Shown one piece after another: positions 22,532-33,793 of a DNA stretch of 64,000 bases (positions are counted from its first letter, which is position 1; each line of letters begins with the position of its first letter). The position numbers were made by a program, and so were the translations under genes. The stretch is from Acheta domesticus (Eukaryota > Arthropoda > Insecta > Orthoptera > Gryllidae): the NCBI GenBank assembly GCA_031308135.1, contig JAHLJT010008446.1, forward strand, positions 164,066,384 to 164,130,383. Reading direction: 5' to 3'. Under the pieces are notes generated by a model. It made no database searches and was not told where the DNA came from. It saw nothing but the letters and a program-made list of their open reading frames with translations.

Positions 22532-23298
22532 ACTAGTGGTGCTTCCGACGCACATACTTTCTCGCACTGTTTATATATGGTCCTAAATGCTATTCCACTA
22601 CTTCATAAACCAGCAAAAGTGTTTTCTATCAGCACACGTTTCCGTTCCGAGACCCAAAACCCGATCCTCAAAGTCTACGAACCGGCACTTATACCACTAC
22701 ACTACACTAGCACCGTATGGGTCGAACAGAGCCATAAAAAGAATCGAACCGTGCTATAAATTGGTAAATGCATGATAAAGAAACAATTGGTACAATGGTA
22801 CATGCGCTTTACAAATCCAAGAAGAGACGTGAAAAATTGTTAAAAGTTAAAAATTCGAAAAAATATATACAGACACTTCCAGTTCTTTTATCGTAATTAT
22901 CAATATTTGTGATTCAAATGGCTTCACATGTAAAGTTTATAGTATTCTCAATTATGTCCTGTGACAAAAGACTATTTTGACAAATAATATTCCCCGACGA
23001 GGACTCGAACCGGCGAAGCTTCCTTCGGAAGAGCTCTGCCAATGCTTGCTGATTCACGACTGCGACCACAATGGATAGGCATGACATTTACACTTATAAA
23101 ATAGTAATAGAGTATGGTGGTTTCATTTCTCGCATTAGGAAACAAAAATATCCAGAGAATGTAAAAAAAATGTCCTTTAGGCGCTCAGGGAAGGTATCTG
23201 GGTACATCATCATTCATAACACAAAAACAAGTTCAATTTAGAGATTAGAAAACTAAGTTCTGCGAGGAAGTCTGTACCATTCTATAGCACCACTAGTT
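22532..23298 (-). repeat. ACTAGTGGTGC element with two tRNA-like segments
   Basis: Both ends carry ACTAGTGGTGCT in inverted orientation, followed by imperfect ACATACTTTCTCGCA and ACAGACTTCCTCGCA blocks, so the unit looks like a terminal-inverted-repeat element of about 770 bp. On the minus strand there are two tRNA-like segments. The one at about 22660-22730 is degenerate. The one at 22990-23060 has a perfect B box, GGTTCGAGTCC (23001-23011), with TGGCAGAGC upstream. Pol III transcription is an inference. The first 200 bp recur at 35974-36172. Confidence 0.6.
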
Positions 23299-23440
23299 TC
23301 TCTATAAATTTAGCAACAGGTTTAATCCACTTTTTCGTTACTAGACCCCTGCTATAAGAGTTTTTCCGGCGAAAATTCCCCGTTTTCCGGCGCACAATAA
23401 CCTAACTTTCTCTTCTCTCGAAGTATTCGTAACCAAGAAA
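23299..23440 (+). repeat. R1 fragment
   Basis: Starts right after ACTAGTTT and contains TTTAGCAACAGGTTTAATCC, GCGAAAATTCCCCG and TAACTTTCTCTTCT, the 3' part of R1. Confidence 0.65.
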
Positions 23441-23639
23441 GTAATAATAATTTCGGAACCGTTAGGAGTATGTAAGTTGATCGCGTGCGTTCGGGTTATA
23501 TTGTATTTTCAATCTAACGTTGAAATACTCATAATTTTACTTCGGTTGGTTCATACAAATATACACAAGACAACGATTGATTAGACATGACATGCGTTTC
23601 AGAAATCGAATTACAGAGTTGAAAAATTGTTTAAAAGAT

Positions 23640-24083
23640 GCAATTTGGGAAAACACAGAAAAGTCCTGTATATTCATCTGCATTGATTCTATTCGTGAAT
23701 AGAAGTACTTCAAATGATTTTCAATTAAGTTTCTACACTCTTCAATGGTTTTTTCTGCAACAACACATTTATCAAATTAAAATCTCTATCCGGATTCGAT
23801 CTCGGCAACTTCGGAAGTGAAGCGCTCAACCCCAACACGCTTTAACCATCTTCTCTATTGGAGTGAGATGCGGACTAGGTACTTATATATTAGTCAAAAA
23901 GTATTTGTATCAGCTCTGTCATTAGGAAGCCGGTAATTGTCAACATGCGAAAAACATGTCTTTTGGGTGACAAAGCAAGGCAGCAGTGAAGGGCTTACTC
24001 CAAATGCTTTATCCAACTGGCCACATTCGAAAAATAACTACTGCGAGAAAGTCTGTGCCATTCTATAGCACCACTAGTTTATT
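23640..24083 (-). repeat. ACTAGTGGTGC element, right part
   Basis: The right end GCGAGAAAGTCTGTGCCATT continues to AGCACCACTAGTTT at 24070-24083. A minus-strand B box (GAGATCGAATCC) lies near 23792. The tRNA-like segment lies about 280 bp inside the end, close to its position in the copy ending at 23298. Confidence 0.5.
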
Positions 24084-25090
24084 TATTTACCGTCCCTTAT
24101 TACACAAGTGGAGAAAATTTAAAGAATAAAATTGGAGCGGTTTTTGAGAATTTTTTTTGTAAATTTGAAGCGAAGATTACGCAAAAACGACTCGTTTTTT
24201 TTTCAGGAAATTGTATATAACCTTTTTTAAAGAACTAATATTGTACAAGAGACTTTGTCTGAAGTAAAAATAGCTATCTACAATTTTGTAGTTTTAAAAA
24301 TATTTTTTTGCAATTTTCAAAAAACCAAGTATTTCCTATAAGTAGGGCTAAGACCATATTTTTTATCGTCCTTCATTACATAAGTGAAGAAAATTTAAAG
24401 AAAAAATTTGGAGCGGTTTTTGAGAATTTTTTTTTGTAAATTTGAAGCGTAATTTACGCAAAAACTACTCATTTTTCCAAAAAATGTTACATGACCTTAT
24501 TTAAAGTGCTAATTTTGTACAACCGACTTTGAGGCAAACATCTCTATCTTCAATTTTGCAGTTTTAAAATAGTTTTTTGCAATTTTCGAAAAATTGGGGA
24601 TATCAACGAAAATGATACCTACATCTTTCCCTTAAACGTTCTTCGCGCTATTCAACAACAAAATTTAACCAAAAAATTTGGAGCCATTTTCTTTTAACTT
24701 TGAAAATCTTCGACGGGCTTCATGTAAAGTACCCCCCAAAATGTCAATATAGGTTTCAAATTACAGGGGCCTTGAGGTTAGTAAAAACGATTGAGAAATA
24801 TCAATTTTGAAGAATATCGGCTGAACGGTTTAGGCGCTAGCGTTGACCACAGATGGACGTTTTGCCGTCAATCGATTTTGCAGTATCAAGAAGCAACCAA
24901 ATATTCATTTTGACTACACCACGAGATAGAGGATTTTTTTTCTAAATTTAGCAACAGGTTTTATCCACTTTTTCGTTACCAGACCCCCAGCTATAAGAGT
25001 TTTTCCGGCGAAAATTCCCCGTTTTCCGGCGCACGATTACATAACTTTATCTTCTTACGATGTATTCATAAGGCGAGAAGGTAAAAGGGA
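24084..25090 (+). repeat. R1 copy with internal duplication
   Basis: The 5' block (CGTCC..ATTACA..AAGTG.AGAAAATTTAAAG, then GGAGCGGTTTTTGAGAATTT) is present twice, near 24090 and 24365. The rest follows the family order: AAAGTACCCCCC, CGGTTTAGGCGCTAGCGTTG, ACGTTTTGCCGTCAATCGAT, GGATTTTTTTTCTAAATTTA, CCGGCGAAAATTCCCCG. The start immediately follows ACTAGTTT. Confidence 0.8.
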
Positions 25091-26147
25091 TTATCCTAGC
25101 ATAGTTAGTGTATAAAATGATAATTATCCTACAGGGTGGCAGCATTAACCTTTTCCTTCCGAGTGACTCCAGCCCTGTATCGGATACTGTAAACAAATTC
25201 TAATGACCTGAGTCATTTATCGCCCGTGTGTAGTAGGCAGCCTCACTGGCGTCACATTTAGCTGTCATCACATCTGAATTGGGAAGCGCTGTGGCATGGT
25301 GTGGCTGGTTCGAAGGTCGACAGGCGAGGAAGAGCGCGAGACCGTCTTTCTTGTTAGTCGTGCATTTTAATCGCATTTCGGGAATGTGCTGTTTTTATTA
25401 GGCTATCATAAACAAGTTTTATCCCAAAAGTTCTGTTTCCGACAGTGGTCTTGCTGATGGCCCGTAGTGCTTAATACCGTTATTCCCACGTTCAAACGTA
25501 CCTATGCCTAGAAGCTTTGCAGGTTGCCTTTGAATCGACGAAACATAGAAAACAATTAAGATAATTTACTACAAAGCTCTACACTACACAATTCTTTAAA
25601 CAGACTAAAAACTTAACTTAAAATTAAAAGAGATTTTTTTGCAATGTTTGGGTTAGTTGGCATACGTCATTGTTGTTAGGTCCTACTAACCAAATCTTCA
25701 TTTCGCTTAGAAAATATTCGAAGACGTATTATTTTTCAATGTGAATAATTCATTGGAAAACGTTCTTCAGATCTTTGTATGTTTCATTGCATAATTCATT
25801 TTAACTATCTTCGATCTTATGAATCAATATATAATAGTTATGTCGGAAAGGCAATCCCTATACAGTAACTCCTCTAGTATGCGTGTGTGCGGATATGCAG
25901 TTCCGTTGCTCAGGGCTAGATTACTTCCCGTGCACCAATTGAGACATATGAAGTGTCATTCGACGCGTCTCGGTCTCCTGATGGGGAACTGATAATTTGT
26001 TTTCGAATCTGAACAGAAAATTCTAAAAAGTTTCAAAAAACGTGCTTTTGCGTGTTTTAGCGGTGCGGTCTTAGCGGATAGATGGAGAATTAAACCAGTA
26101 CACCTAAATACTAGATGATGTAGGTGACGTTGATTGAACACCAGGCC
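25091..26147. other. Unassigned sequence
   Basis: A moderately GC-rich patch (25140-25350) and AT-rich sequence. The frame at 25956-26141 on the minus strand resembles nothing known. TACAGGGTGGCAG at 25133 and CCAGCCCTGTA near 25170 resemble short TIR ends but are only about 50 bp apart. Confidence 0.3.
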
Positions 26148-26214
26148 GTATAAGGTAACTTAAAGGCAAAGTTAGTTAAAGGCTGTATAAGGTTAGTTAA
26201 AGGTCAGTTAAAGG
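26148..26214 (+). repeat. Short tandem repeats of GTTAGTTAAAGGC
   Basis: The unit GGTTAGTTAAAGGC or close variants occurs about four times, interspersed with CTGTATAAGG or CGTATAAGG. Confidence 0.6.
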
Positions 26215-26269
26215 CATATTGCGAAGCATTGTTGAAATGGAATTTTGTCTGACGTTAAATATCCCGATA

Positions 26270-29200
26270 TGCCAATTGAAAGGATTGTCTGTCGGAATAG
26301 TCAATTTATAAAACTATAATTTCGATAAACTCTCTTGCTTTTCTTTTGTTTGTTGACATTCACTCCTCGTGCGATTTCAGACTTTACAGTACAATAATGT
26401 ATGTCTGGTCTTTCATTAGAATTAAAAAAGATTTTCATTTATAAATGAATATTAACTCGGTGAACAAATATGCTAAATGAGTTATCATTATCAACAAGTG
26501 CGTCAAGAGCAAATGAAAAACACAAAATTAAAAGTTATCTGTAGTCTGACTTTTGTGTTAATAATGCTTTTGAGAAGATGGTATTATCAATTATTTATTC
26601 ATGGTGTCATATGTTAATGATTTATATTGAAAAAAATAAATACCACAATTATTTAAAATGATTCTTTTATAAATGTGGTCATTTTTATGTTACCTAATGA
26701 ACTATTGTTTCTAACAGTCCAGTGATATTAATGCAAATACAACAATTTTATTTAGCTGTTTAATTATTCATTTCCTTTCAACAAGTAATTGTTTAAACAA
26801 TAAGAAATTTATAATTGATATAATTAGTCTTCATTAACTTGCCTGTTTTACCAGTGACAGACTTTATCTTTATACCTATTTCTTCTCCATTAAAATGGTG
26901 TGTAATACATGTCACAGGGATACTTATGGTAATAAATATAACTTTTTGATTTTTTAAAAGTTATTTATTGAAAAAGAAATATACACTGTCAATATAAATG
27001 CCACAGTAAAGTTCCACAATGATATTGCACTACAATACTATAAACAACTCCCTGATCATGCAGTAATTTCACAGTAAACCTTATCATTAACTTGCTAAAT
27101 AATTCAAATGAGGTTGAATGTATTATACTATGGTTTCCATTACAAATGCATACCAAATTATTCTCAATAGGCCTGCAAGCAGTACAAGATTAATATATTT
27201 CACTATCTTTAGACTGTCGTTACAATTTTATTAGATTTTTTTTTCAGACTTTATTTTACAGAGTCATATACAGATTGAAGACCTAATTTTAGGTTTTCAA
27301 TAGATTTATTGCAGGAGTTCAGAAAATTCACGTATAAAGTTAAATGACACAATGAATATGAAAGTTTAATTTAGTCAAATTTCCAGTATTTATAACAATG
27401 TGCTATATAAAATGAAAGATAAAACATAGAAATTTTGAGACAAGTATACAAATTTCCATCTTAGAAATTATTTTCTTTCTGATTAACATTCAAAATTCAA
27501 ATATCTAACATCTCGTAACATTCTTCCATTACCAATTTGTTCTCTCCCCCTTCTTCTGATTAGTGTGATCTCTGACACTGGATGTTATTAAGCTTGCTTC
27601 CTTGTAAGATGAAGTAATTTTATATAAATTAAAAATAGATTTATTAAAGGAATGACAGAATTTATTAAGGTGAGTTCATTTGTACCTGGTACATTATTAT
27701 AATATATTTCTATTTGTTTTACTGTTATTTTGAAAGTTAGAAAATTTCAATTTAGTTTATAAAAATTTCTGTTTATATTCAAAGTAGACTCTTGAAGAAG
27801 AGGATAAGTGCTGCTCAAAACATTGAGAAATGAAAAATGTTTCAATAATTAACAGAACATTTCAATAAAATTTCAATCTAAATGATGTATTTTTAATTAA
27901 TTTTTTTGGTTTTCAATATGTGTATGACAATATAATAAAATCTTAACAAAAAGTAATATATTTACCAGCCCAGTTAAACACACACTTTTGCAGTGGCTGA
28001 TGAAGATTGTCAAAAAGTTCAAGATAAGGCGATGGTTATTTGCACTATTAAAATTAGTGTGTTATGTCAAAGAGAATTTGGAATGCACGTGGGATTTGAA
28101 GAGAGAGATATGGTGCCACTTGCCCAAAACCAAATTACGTGCCACGTGCCCAAAACCAAGTAATATGGCTAATGTCACCAATCAGCTGTTATGAACAAGT
28201 TACAAAACATTTAAAAATATTAAAGTAATGTGCCAGAAAAAAAGTATGAGAAATTACCATTCATCTATATCGTCATGCTGTGTGCTGGAGTTCACTTGGG
28301 TTCCTAACATAAATACTTCCAAAGCACCCTCTTTTAAAAATTGTTTCACTCTCACTCACATAGGCGTACCTGTCTTCCTCCAGAACAAGTAAAACCAATG
28401 TGCTTTTCCTATATGCACTAGGTCTGCATGCTTTAAAAATGTAATGCTTCATCACCTCCAATCTAAAAAAAAAAAAGGTGTCGTATAGAAATATCAAGAC
28501 CTACATAAAAAAATAATTCATGGTACTTCACAAAAAACACAAGAAAACAAATTGGTTATTATACAGATTAATAAAATTCTATAGTTGCAAACTAATTAAA
28601 ATTCGAAATGATTATCAGAACCAAACTACAATATATTTTATTGGAAATTAGAAATCGTATCCTTTGTAAAATAGTCAATGTCAGTAACTGGGTGAGTCTT
28701 TTTAGGGGTGTTTATGGTTGTGTTTAGAGCTTCTTGTTTTTTATGTTTGTTAATAATAATTATTCTATCAACAAACTTCACACCCACCTGTACATACACA
28801 AAGTTGGGAAAAGAAAATTGGATTTATTACTATTAATTCATAACAAATGATAATTAATAGTTATTGATAATGACAATACCAATAACTATTTCAATTATGA
28901 AAATTACACCTATCAGTTTTAAAAGATAAGATTTAGAAATAAAAACAATAATCTTACCTGTAATAATTTGGCCTTTAGATTTGTCAAACAAGTATGAGTG
29001 ACATGGACCCCTTCTTCCACTCATTCCTTCCACAATCCACAAAATAAATTTACAATTCCCTTTTCATAAGAACTTTGAATTCGCTTTAACCTTAAAGACA
29101 AAATACTTAGAATATGCCTAGATGTGGTTGGCCTATCCATTAATTTTCAATTATTAATAAATTGGATTCAAAAAAATTAACAATAAATGTAATAAAATTA

Positions 29201-29290
29201 ATTTTATACAAAAAATACTAAATAAAAAACTAACCTTTACTACTAAAACTATCTCAACTAACTCCACTGTTATTAGTGATGAAAACAATT
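26270..29290 (-). mobile_element. Element C, right copy, inverted
   Basis: This is the reverse-complement counterpart of 16850-20490. It lacks the pogo-like MITE, so it shows the empty site: the sequence runs through TGGTAAATATATTAC without interruption. It keeps the exon and intron borders near 28780-28960. A minus-strand exon-like stretch at 28273-28497 (RKSTLVLLVLEEDRYAYVSE) has a counterpart near 17640-17890. Divergence between the copies is clear, so this is not a recent palindrome. Beyond 29290 the two copies no longer match. Confidence 0.7.
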
Positions 29291-30215
29291 GAAATTCAGT
29301 GCTTTCTTCCGGAACCTTCGGCAGCAAAATCGAACCCGGTGAAAAACGCATGGGGGTCATTCCATGCAAAGTCGGACGAATTTGAAGGAAAATTGACCTC
29401 GATGTCTCATATCTTTCTGATTATTTTTTTACAGGTTCATGAAAACAAACTATACAACACGTGTTTTTTTAGTTTTGCTCAAATATTTATATTTTTGTCA
29501 TTTTCTTTTTTTTAATCTTCCGTAACTTCATACGCACTGACATGCATAATATGTTGTATCTCAAAATCATTTTAAAATATCGGTTTTGAGTTCCTCTTAA
29601 ATCAAAGCTTATATCTGTACCTTTCATGAAATTTATCTTATTGTTTATAAAATTTTATTTTTTAATGTTAATTTTTTGTTTATATATTTTTATTTATAAA
29701 ATTATTAATTTTACCACGAATTAAAAATCTGAAAAAAATTAAAAGAAAGTTCATACTTTCTTCTAAAGGTCTGCGAAGTTTCAAAATGGCTTGAGTTAAA
29801 ATAACTTTTTGAGAAATTTTTTAACTTTTACTTCGTTCACAGCGCCGCGAGAACCTCATGCGCCCGTCGTTGTATGTGCCGCTATCGAATGAAACACTGG
29901 GGGGAACAAGCTTTACAACAGGAAGATAAGTGGAAATGTTCACTGAGCAATGATTTTTAAAGTTCTTGTTAATATTCCAAAACATATAAAATATTAAGTT
30001 GTATCAGATTTACGTCTTTTTAAGTTTCTCTTTATATAACTTGGATAATATGTGCACTTTCTTTCAAGGAACATGTTTTAATTATTTCTTTATCTTCACA
30101 AATAGGAACAAAGGAATGTAACGAACGTGTACCACGTAGCCATTTTGCTGCATTTATACGACTTTTAAGTGAATTCTTTCTTCTTCATGATCTTCATTGG
30201 CGAAGAAGAAAAACA

Positions 30216-30720
30216 CTATGTTTGTATGTTTTTGTGCCCAGTCATAGAGCTTCTTGGGAGTCGTAATCGGATCATGATGTACTTGAATCGTTCAACGTGA
30301 ATCCACTGCCGATACGTCACTCTGTCAATCATCCTCTCTTCAAACTTTTCCTGCAACATTTTACGTCGTTCTTTTCCAGGACATTTGTCACACTTTTTAA
30401 AGTAACAGTCAGCTCTTGGAGGGTCAAAAATAACTTTTGTTAGGTAGTACCAACAATCCTTCAATGCATTAACATCATCTGTTAACTTTGCGAGACCTCC
30501 TTTGTCAAACATTAACTTTAGTCGTACGTTTTCGTGATATACACAAACACATACTGTATGTGTACCGTTAGCTCCTGGTAAAATGCAGAGTTTCAGTCTT
30601 AATTCAGCGAACTTTGAAAATCTGACCTTTAGATGCGGAGACTTTTCTTTAAAATGTCGGTAGGTTTCTTTCATGTTGCTCAGTATAATCCTCTTTTCTT
30701 TGTGAATCTATCCCCCATTC
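30216..30720 (-). pseudogene. Element A protein, middle part
   Basis: The frame reads KRIILSNMKETYRHFKEKSP, then VRFSKFAELRLKLCILPGAN, GTHTVCVCVYHENVRL and DPPRADCYFKKCDKCPG, ending in YRQWIHVERF. This matches a family of long transposon-borne proteins frequent in arthropods, usually reading LRPK.CVLAGASGTHSVCVC. The C.VCVC and C...C..CPG cysteines suggest metal binding. The catalytic half that usually follows (with a YFSDGAAAQYKN-like motif) is absent here. The gene would have been a transposase, which is an inference from its place in a TIR element. Upstream parts of the same protein are at 30880-31044 and 33584-33793. Confidence 0.65.
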
Positions 30721-30724
30721 TCTC

Positions 30725-31044
30725 TCACTGAAATAAAATTATTTTTTCCTTTATTTATTCATGATACGGTTAACGTCATCTGAACAATAAAAAGCCACAA
30801 CACATTGGTGTACAGAAGCGACGATAGCTCTTCTGGATTTCACATGTGGAGTTGACAATATTCCTTTGTTGCTAGTTGTTTTCAACAGTTATCATGCATC
30901 GAAATGTTTTTTAACTTTAGGAAAAGACCAATCTTTGAAAATCGTTAAAATTTTAATTTTTATCATCATCAATAGTTTCGTATCTTTTTTCAATTCTTCT
31001 ATGATGTATTCATTTTCTTGTTCTTCTTCTACCTCTTCTATATC
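30725..31044 (-). pseudogene. Element A protein, upstream part
   Basis: Minus-strand reading gives DIEEVEEEQENEYIIEELKK, KILTIFKDWSFPKVKKHFDA and, after a shift or stop, KTTSNKGILSTPHVKSRRA and FYCSDDVNRIMN. In related proteins this is the HTH-like region followed by EFYxSDEVSRIMPGKKDF. The PGKKDF part is replaced by a stop and AT-rich sequence before TTTCAG at about 30730, which might be an intron. This segment joins directly to 33584 when element B and one AAAT copy are removed. Confidence 0.6.
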
Positions 31045-31378
31045 AAATGAGGCGGTTAGAACCAAAGGGGTGTAAGTGACAAAAACGTAGTTTAGAGTTA
31101 ATGAACCTTAAAGTTTGGATCAAAATAAAAATTCTGAAGTGTTCTAGAAGCATTTCTGAAGTAATTATTCTTTCTGTTAGTTATTAACAAACTTATATTT
31201 ACAATTTCTATGGATTTTGTTTAATACATATTGAAATAGGATCTTTTTCAAAATGCTTACGTGTACTTACACCCATTTACCACCTAATGTGTCACTTACA
31301 TCCGTTTTTCTATGAGCTTATTAGATTGGAAGTTAACTGAAAATATCGTTTTTACATTCAGAACCAATATAATGACAA

Positions 31379-31410
31379 TAAATAATAATAATTATTATTA
31401 TTATATTATT
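31379..31410. repeat. AAT/ATT microsatellite before the LINE fragment
   Basis: AATAATAATAATTATTATTATTA-type run, in which an (AAT)n tract changes to (ATT)n. It probably served as the LINE insertion site or derives from a LINE tail. Confidence 0.85.
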
Positions 31411-31422
31411 CTTTAAAAATAC

Positions 31423-31908
31423 TTGAAAAGACATGACAGGGTGTGTAGCTCCCTCCACTGGCAGATCTGTACCGCCCTCGAAGTTCCGAACACATGCCCC
31501 AAGTGGTACGAACACTCACCGAAACCGGTGGCGTCTGTTGGATTGTGTACGATATTGTACGACCAACAAATTCAAACTGATCGCACGATAGCAGCAAACA
31601 AACCCGATATAGTCATCCGGGATTTGGAGAACAAATCGTGTTTACTAGTCGATGTTGCTGTACCTTGCGATCAAAACGTCGTTACCAAGGAGACAGAGAA
31701 ACGTCTTAAATACAAGAGTTTGGAAATCGAGATCAGCCGAATGTGGGGCGTAAAAGCACAGGTCGTACCAATAGTTATCGGAGCTCTGGGATTTGTTCTG
31801 CAAAAGTTGTGTAAGAACTTGTCTAAACTCCCAGGTAATTCAAAAGACTGGGAAGTGCAAGAAATAGCTTTATTTGGAACAGCCCACATTTTGCGCAAAG
31901 TATTGTAG
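31423..31908 (+). CDS. LINE C-terminal restriction-like endonuclease domain, 5'-truncated but open
   Basis: This 161-codon open frame has no stop and starts with MKRHDRVCSSLHWQICTALE. KWYEHSPKPV follows, and then KPDIVIRDLENKSCLLVDVA, which has the PD...(D/E)-x-(D) shape of a restriction-like nuclease. It continues with KYKSLEIEISRMWGVKAQVV and ends GTAHILRKVL. This is the C-terminal part of a group of animal non-LTR retrotransposons whose RT starts with LLPK..K..NYRPITCL (compare 9236-9463 and 9755-9829). The RT itself is missing, so the domain cannot act as a retrotransposon alone. About 100 bp of 3' sequence and an (AAT)n tail follow. It is a young insertion or one preserved by chance, since no stop has arisen. 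It is not a host gene. Confidence 0.75.
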   Translation: MKRHDRVCSSLHWQICTALEVPNTCPKWYEHSPKPVASVGLCTILYDQQIQTDRTIAANKPDIVIRDLENKSCLLVDVAVPCDQNVVTKETEKRLKYKSLEIEISRMWGVKAQVVPIVIGALGFVLQKLCKNLSKLPGNSKDWEVQEIALFGTAHILRKVL

Positions 31909-32011
31909 AGGCACCGACAGTCCCTAGATCTACCCCTTAGGTAGCTGGTTGCAACCTGGAGTAGATTTTATATTCAGCCGACACATAACATCTTTAGTCG
32001 TGATTTAGAGG

Positions 32012-32036
32012 AATAATAATAATAATAATAATAATA

Positions 32037-32072
<36 letters not shown>

Positions 32073-32073
32073 T
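32012..32073. repeat. (AAT)n-(TTA)n microsatellite at the LINE tail
   Basis: An AAT run passes into a TTA run, forming a perfect local palindrome. It marks the 3' end of the LINE fragment. Confidence 0.9.
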
Positions 32074-32469
32074 CACTAGACGTAATTCATTCTGACTCCC
32101 ATGTTGTGTCTTCACAACTATCTGTACTGGGCTCTTCAATGGTATCTTTAAGAACTTTGTTTCTGGATTGTGTGTTTTAGATTCCTGTAAAACTGATGGT
32201 GGACAGGAGGTATAAACTGAAGTAACCGCTGTATATTCGTATATTTTACAGTTGTTATTGCAAGCGATGATTCATACAGTTGTTGTAAATATGTGAATGA
32301 ACGTGGTCGTCCTTTCTTGTTTTTCCTGAGGTCGACTGATTCAAACTGTATGTCTTCATTTAGAGTATTCTCCTATGGATGATCCTTTTCTAGATGAAAG
32401 CATTGAATATAGCGCATCCCTGTAACTTTGTCTTTGACAAGATCATTCATAGATTGTATTGATACAAAA

Positions 32470-32995
32470 TCATCTGTTGACATGTTTGGCACTTAACTTT
32501 CGGCTGAAACTCGTCACAACCTTAACCCAATCTTGCGGTATAAACACATACTGCCGATATTTCTCAGCCTTTTCAATTTGGCCGAAGTCTTGATCACATT
32601 CCATATAGATTTGCCCAGAAACCAGGAACTTGTTATCCACAGTTTGTAGAGATGTATTTTGTAATAAGAACATCCAGAACATATATTTTTATTTTTTGTC
32701 TTGCAGCATTATCACTAAAAGCGACTAGATGATTTATAGAAGCAGGACGTTGCTGTACACACGTAACTAAACAAGACCCAAATTCTTGAGATCCTCTTGA
32801 GACCTCTCCTTCAAGCCACATATACATTGTAGAACTGTCGACAGCAAGGTCATGAATGGCGAAATTGTACGTCCATAACTGTCGAAGGTAATAGACTGTA
32901 CTACTTGTTAACATAGGTGTAGGCAATGTTTTTTGCAAATCAAAACATATCGCTTTAACTCTTGTAGGGTTCTCTTTTGCCAGTTTTTTTAGCAT
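32470..32995 (-). pseudogene. Element B transposase core remnant (SDxxxxQ type)
   Basis: Minus-strand reading in two frames: [20 protein letters not shown], then [37 protein letters not shown] and [10 protein letters not shown] shift follows, and then LVSGQIYMECDQDFGQIEKA and YVFIPQDWVKVV. These phrases follow the order of transposon proteins in insects that normally read [16 protein letters not shown], (Y/F)SDxxGGQNRN, SGHSYxPxDxDFGxIE (often filed as a domain of unknown function; I think DUF7869). The FDL and SDN aspartates and the terminal DFG aspartate could form a DDE-like site. The GGQN motif has decayed to AARQ. It is inactive. Confidence 0.7.
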
Positions 32996-33583
32996 TACTT
33001 TTCGCTGTTCTGGCTTTCTCTGCCTGTCGCAAATGATATTCCTTATTTATTTTACTACTTTCTATTTCTTGCAAGTCTCCTTATCAGTACCATCTGCTGA
33101 ATCTACATGTAAAATAAAACACTATTAATTTCTCATTTAGCATTTGTTAACATGAACAATCGTATAATACATGTCCGGAAAAGAAAAAGGTTACATTCAG
33201 AATCAGATTCTTTCGGGTACTGTATCAGTACTTCTGCTTCTTGTTTGTTCACTATTTTCCTCTTTGTCAAACTCATCACTAACTTCCATTGTAAATGTAC
33301 AAAAATACCACTTTACGTTGCGTGTCTTTAGCTATATCACTTAAAGTGTGAAGCTCCTTCGCGCTAAAGAGGTGCAACTGCACTTGTATCCCTTTGCCGC
33401 GAAATGCTTACGACGTTTTGTTAAGTAGTTTTCAGAAACACCATGAAAACGCAGCCCAAATCAATGAATGCTTTTGCATGCTTTTGCCTCCAAACACAAT
33501 CCTCTTCATGCTTCAAAGTGAGTGAGATACCTTATATTTCTCAATTTTGTCACATACACCCCTTTGGTTCTAACCGCCTCAAA

Positions 33584-33793
33584 TATTCCTTTCTCTAAGG
33601 TTCGTCTTATTTTTTCCACTTTTTGACGAGGATACGCTTTTTTTGACTCAGTTTCGTTTTTCCCAATAGGTGTTTCCCCTAATATCAATATTGTTAAACT
33701 TTCTTTCAGATGTGATAATTTTACATTCTTGGCTAGCGAAGCTTCTGCTTCACTAGGAGATAGATCACCATTATCTCTCATTTCAATGTTCAA
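33584..33793 (-). pseudogene. Element A protein, N-terminal part
   Basis: Minus-strand frame with MNIEMRDNGDLSPSEAEASL, and near its end KAYPRQKVEKIRRTLEKGIF. The frame runs over the element B border, where it picks up the unrelated EAVRTKGV from the terminal repeat. It lies in the right place to be the N-terminus of the protein continued at 31044. Confidence 0.55.

Larger units (their letters stand above)
31049..33580 (-). mobile_element. Element B: DNA transposon with 36-bp TIRs inserted in element A
   Basis: The ends 31049-31084 and 33545-33580 are inverted repeats of 36 bp with one mismatch, beginning GAGGCGGTTAGAACCAAAGG and containing GTGTAAGTGACA. AAAT (31045-31048 and 33581-33584) is the 4-bp target duplication. 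The motif GTGTCACTTACATCC recurs at about 31289 as a subterminal repeat. The element encodes a minus-strand transposase remnant and contains a LINE fragment (31423 to about 32010). Confidence 0.88.

Noticed and set aside
22990..23060. Possible functional tRNA gene
   Set aside because: The B box is perfect, but the acceptor stem does not pair and the segment lies inside a dispersed repeat. It is a tRNA-derived module.
25131..25180. Tiny TIR element with TACAGGGTGG and CAGCCCTGTA
   Set aside because: The ends match over only a few bases and are too close together to be convincing.
31423..31908. A domesticated host nuclease gene
   Set aside because: It has the context of a 5'-truncated LINE: an (AAT)n tail, no promoter or upstream exon, and it sits inside a transposon.
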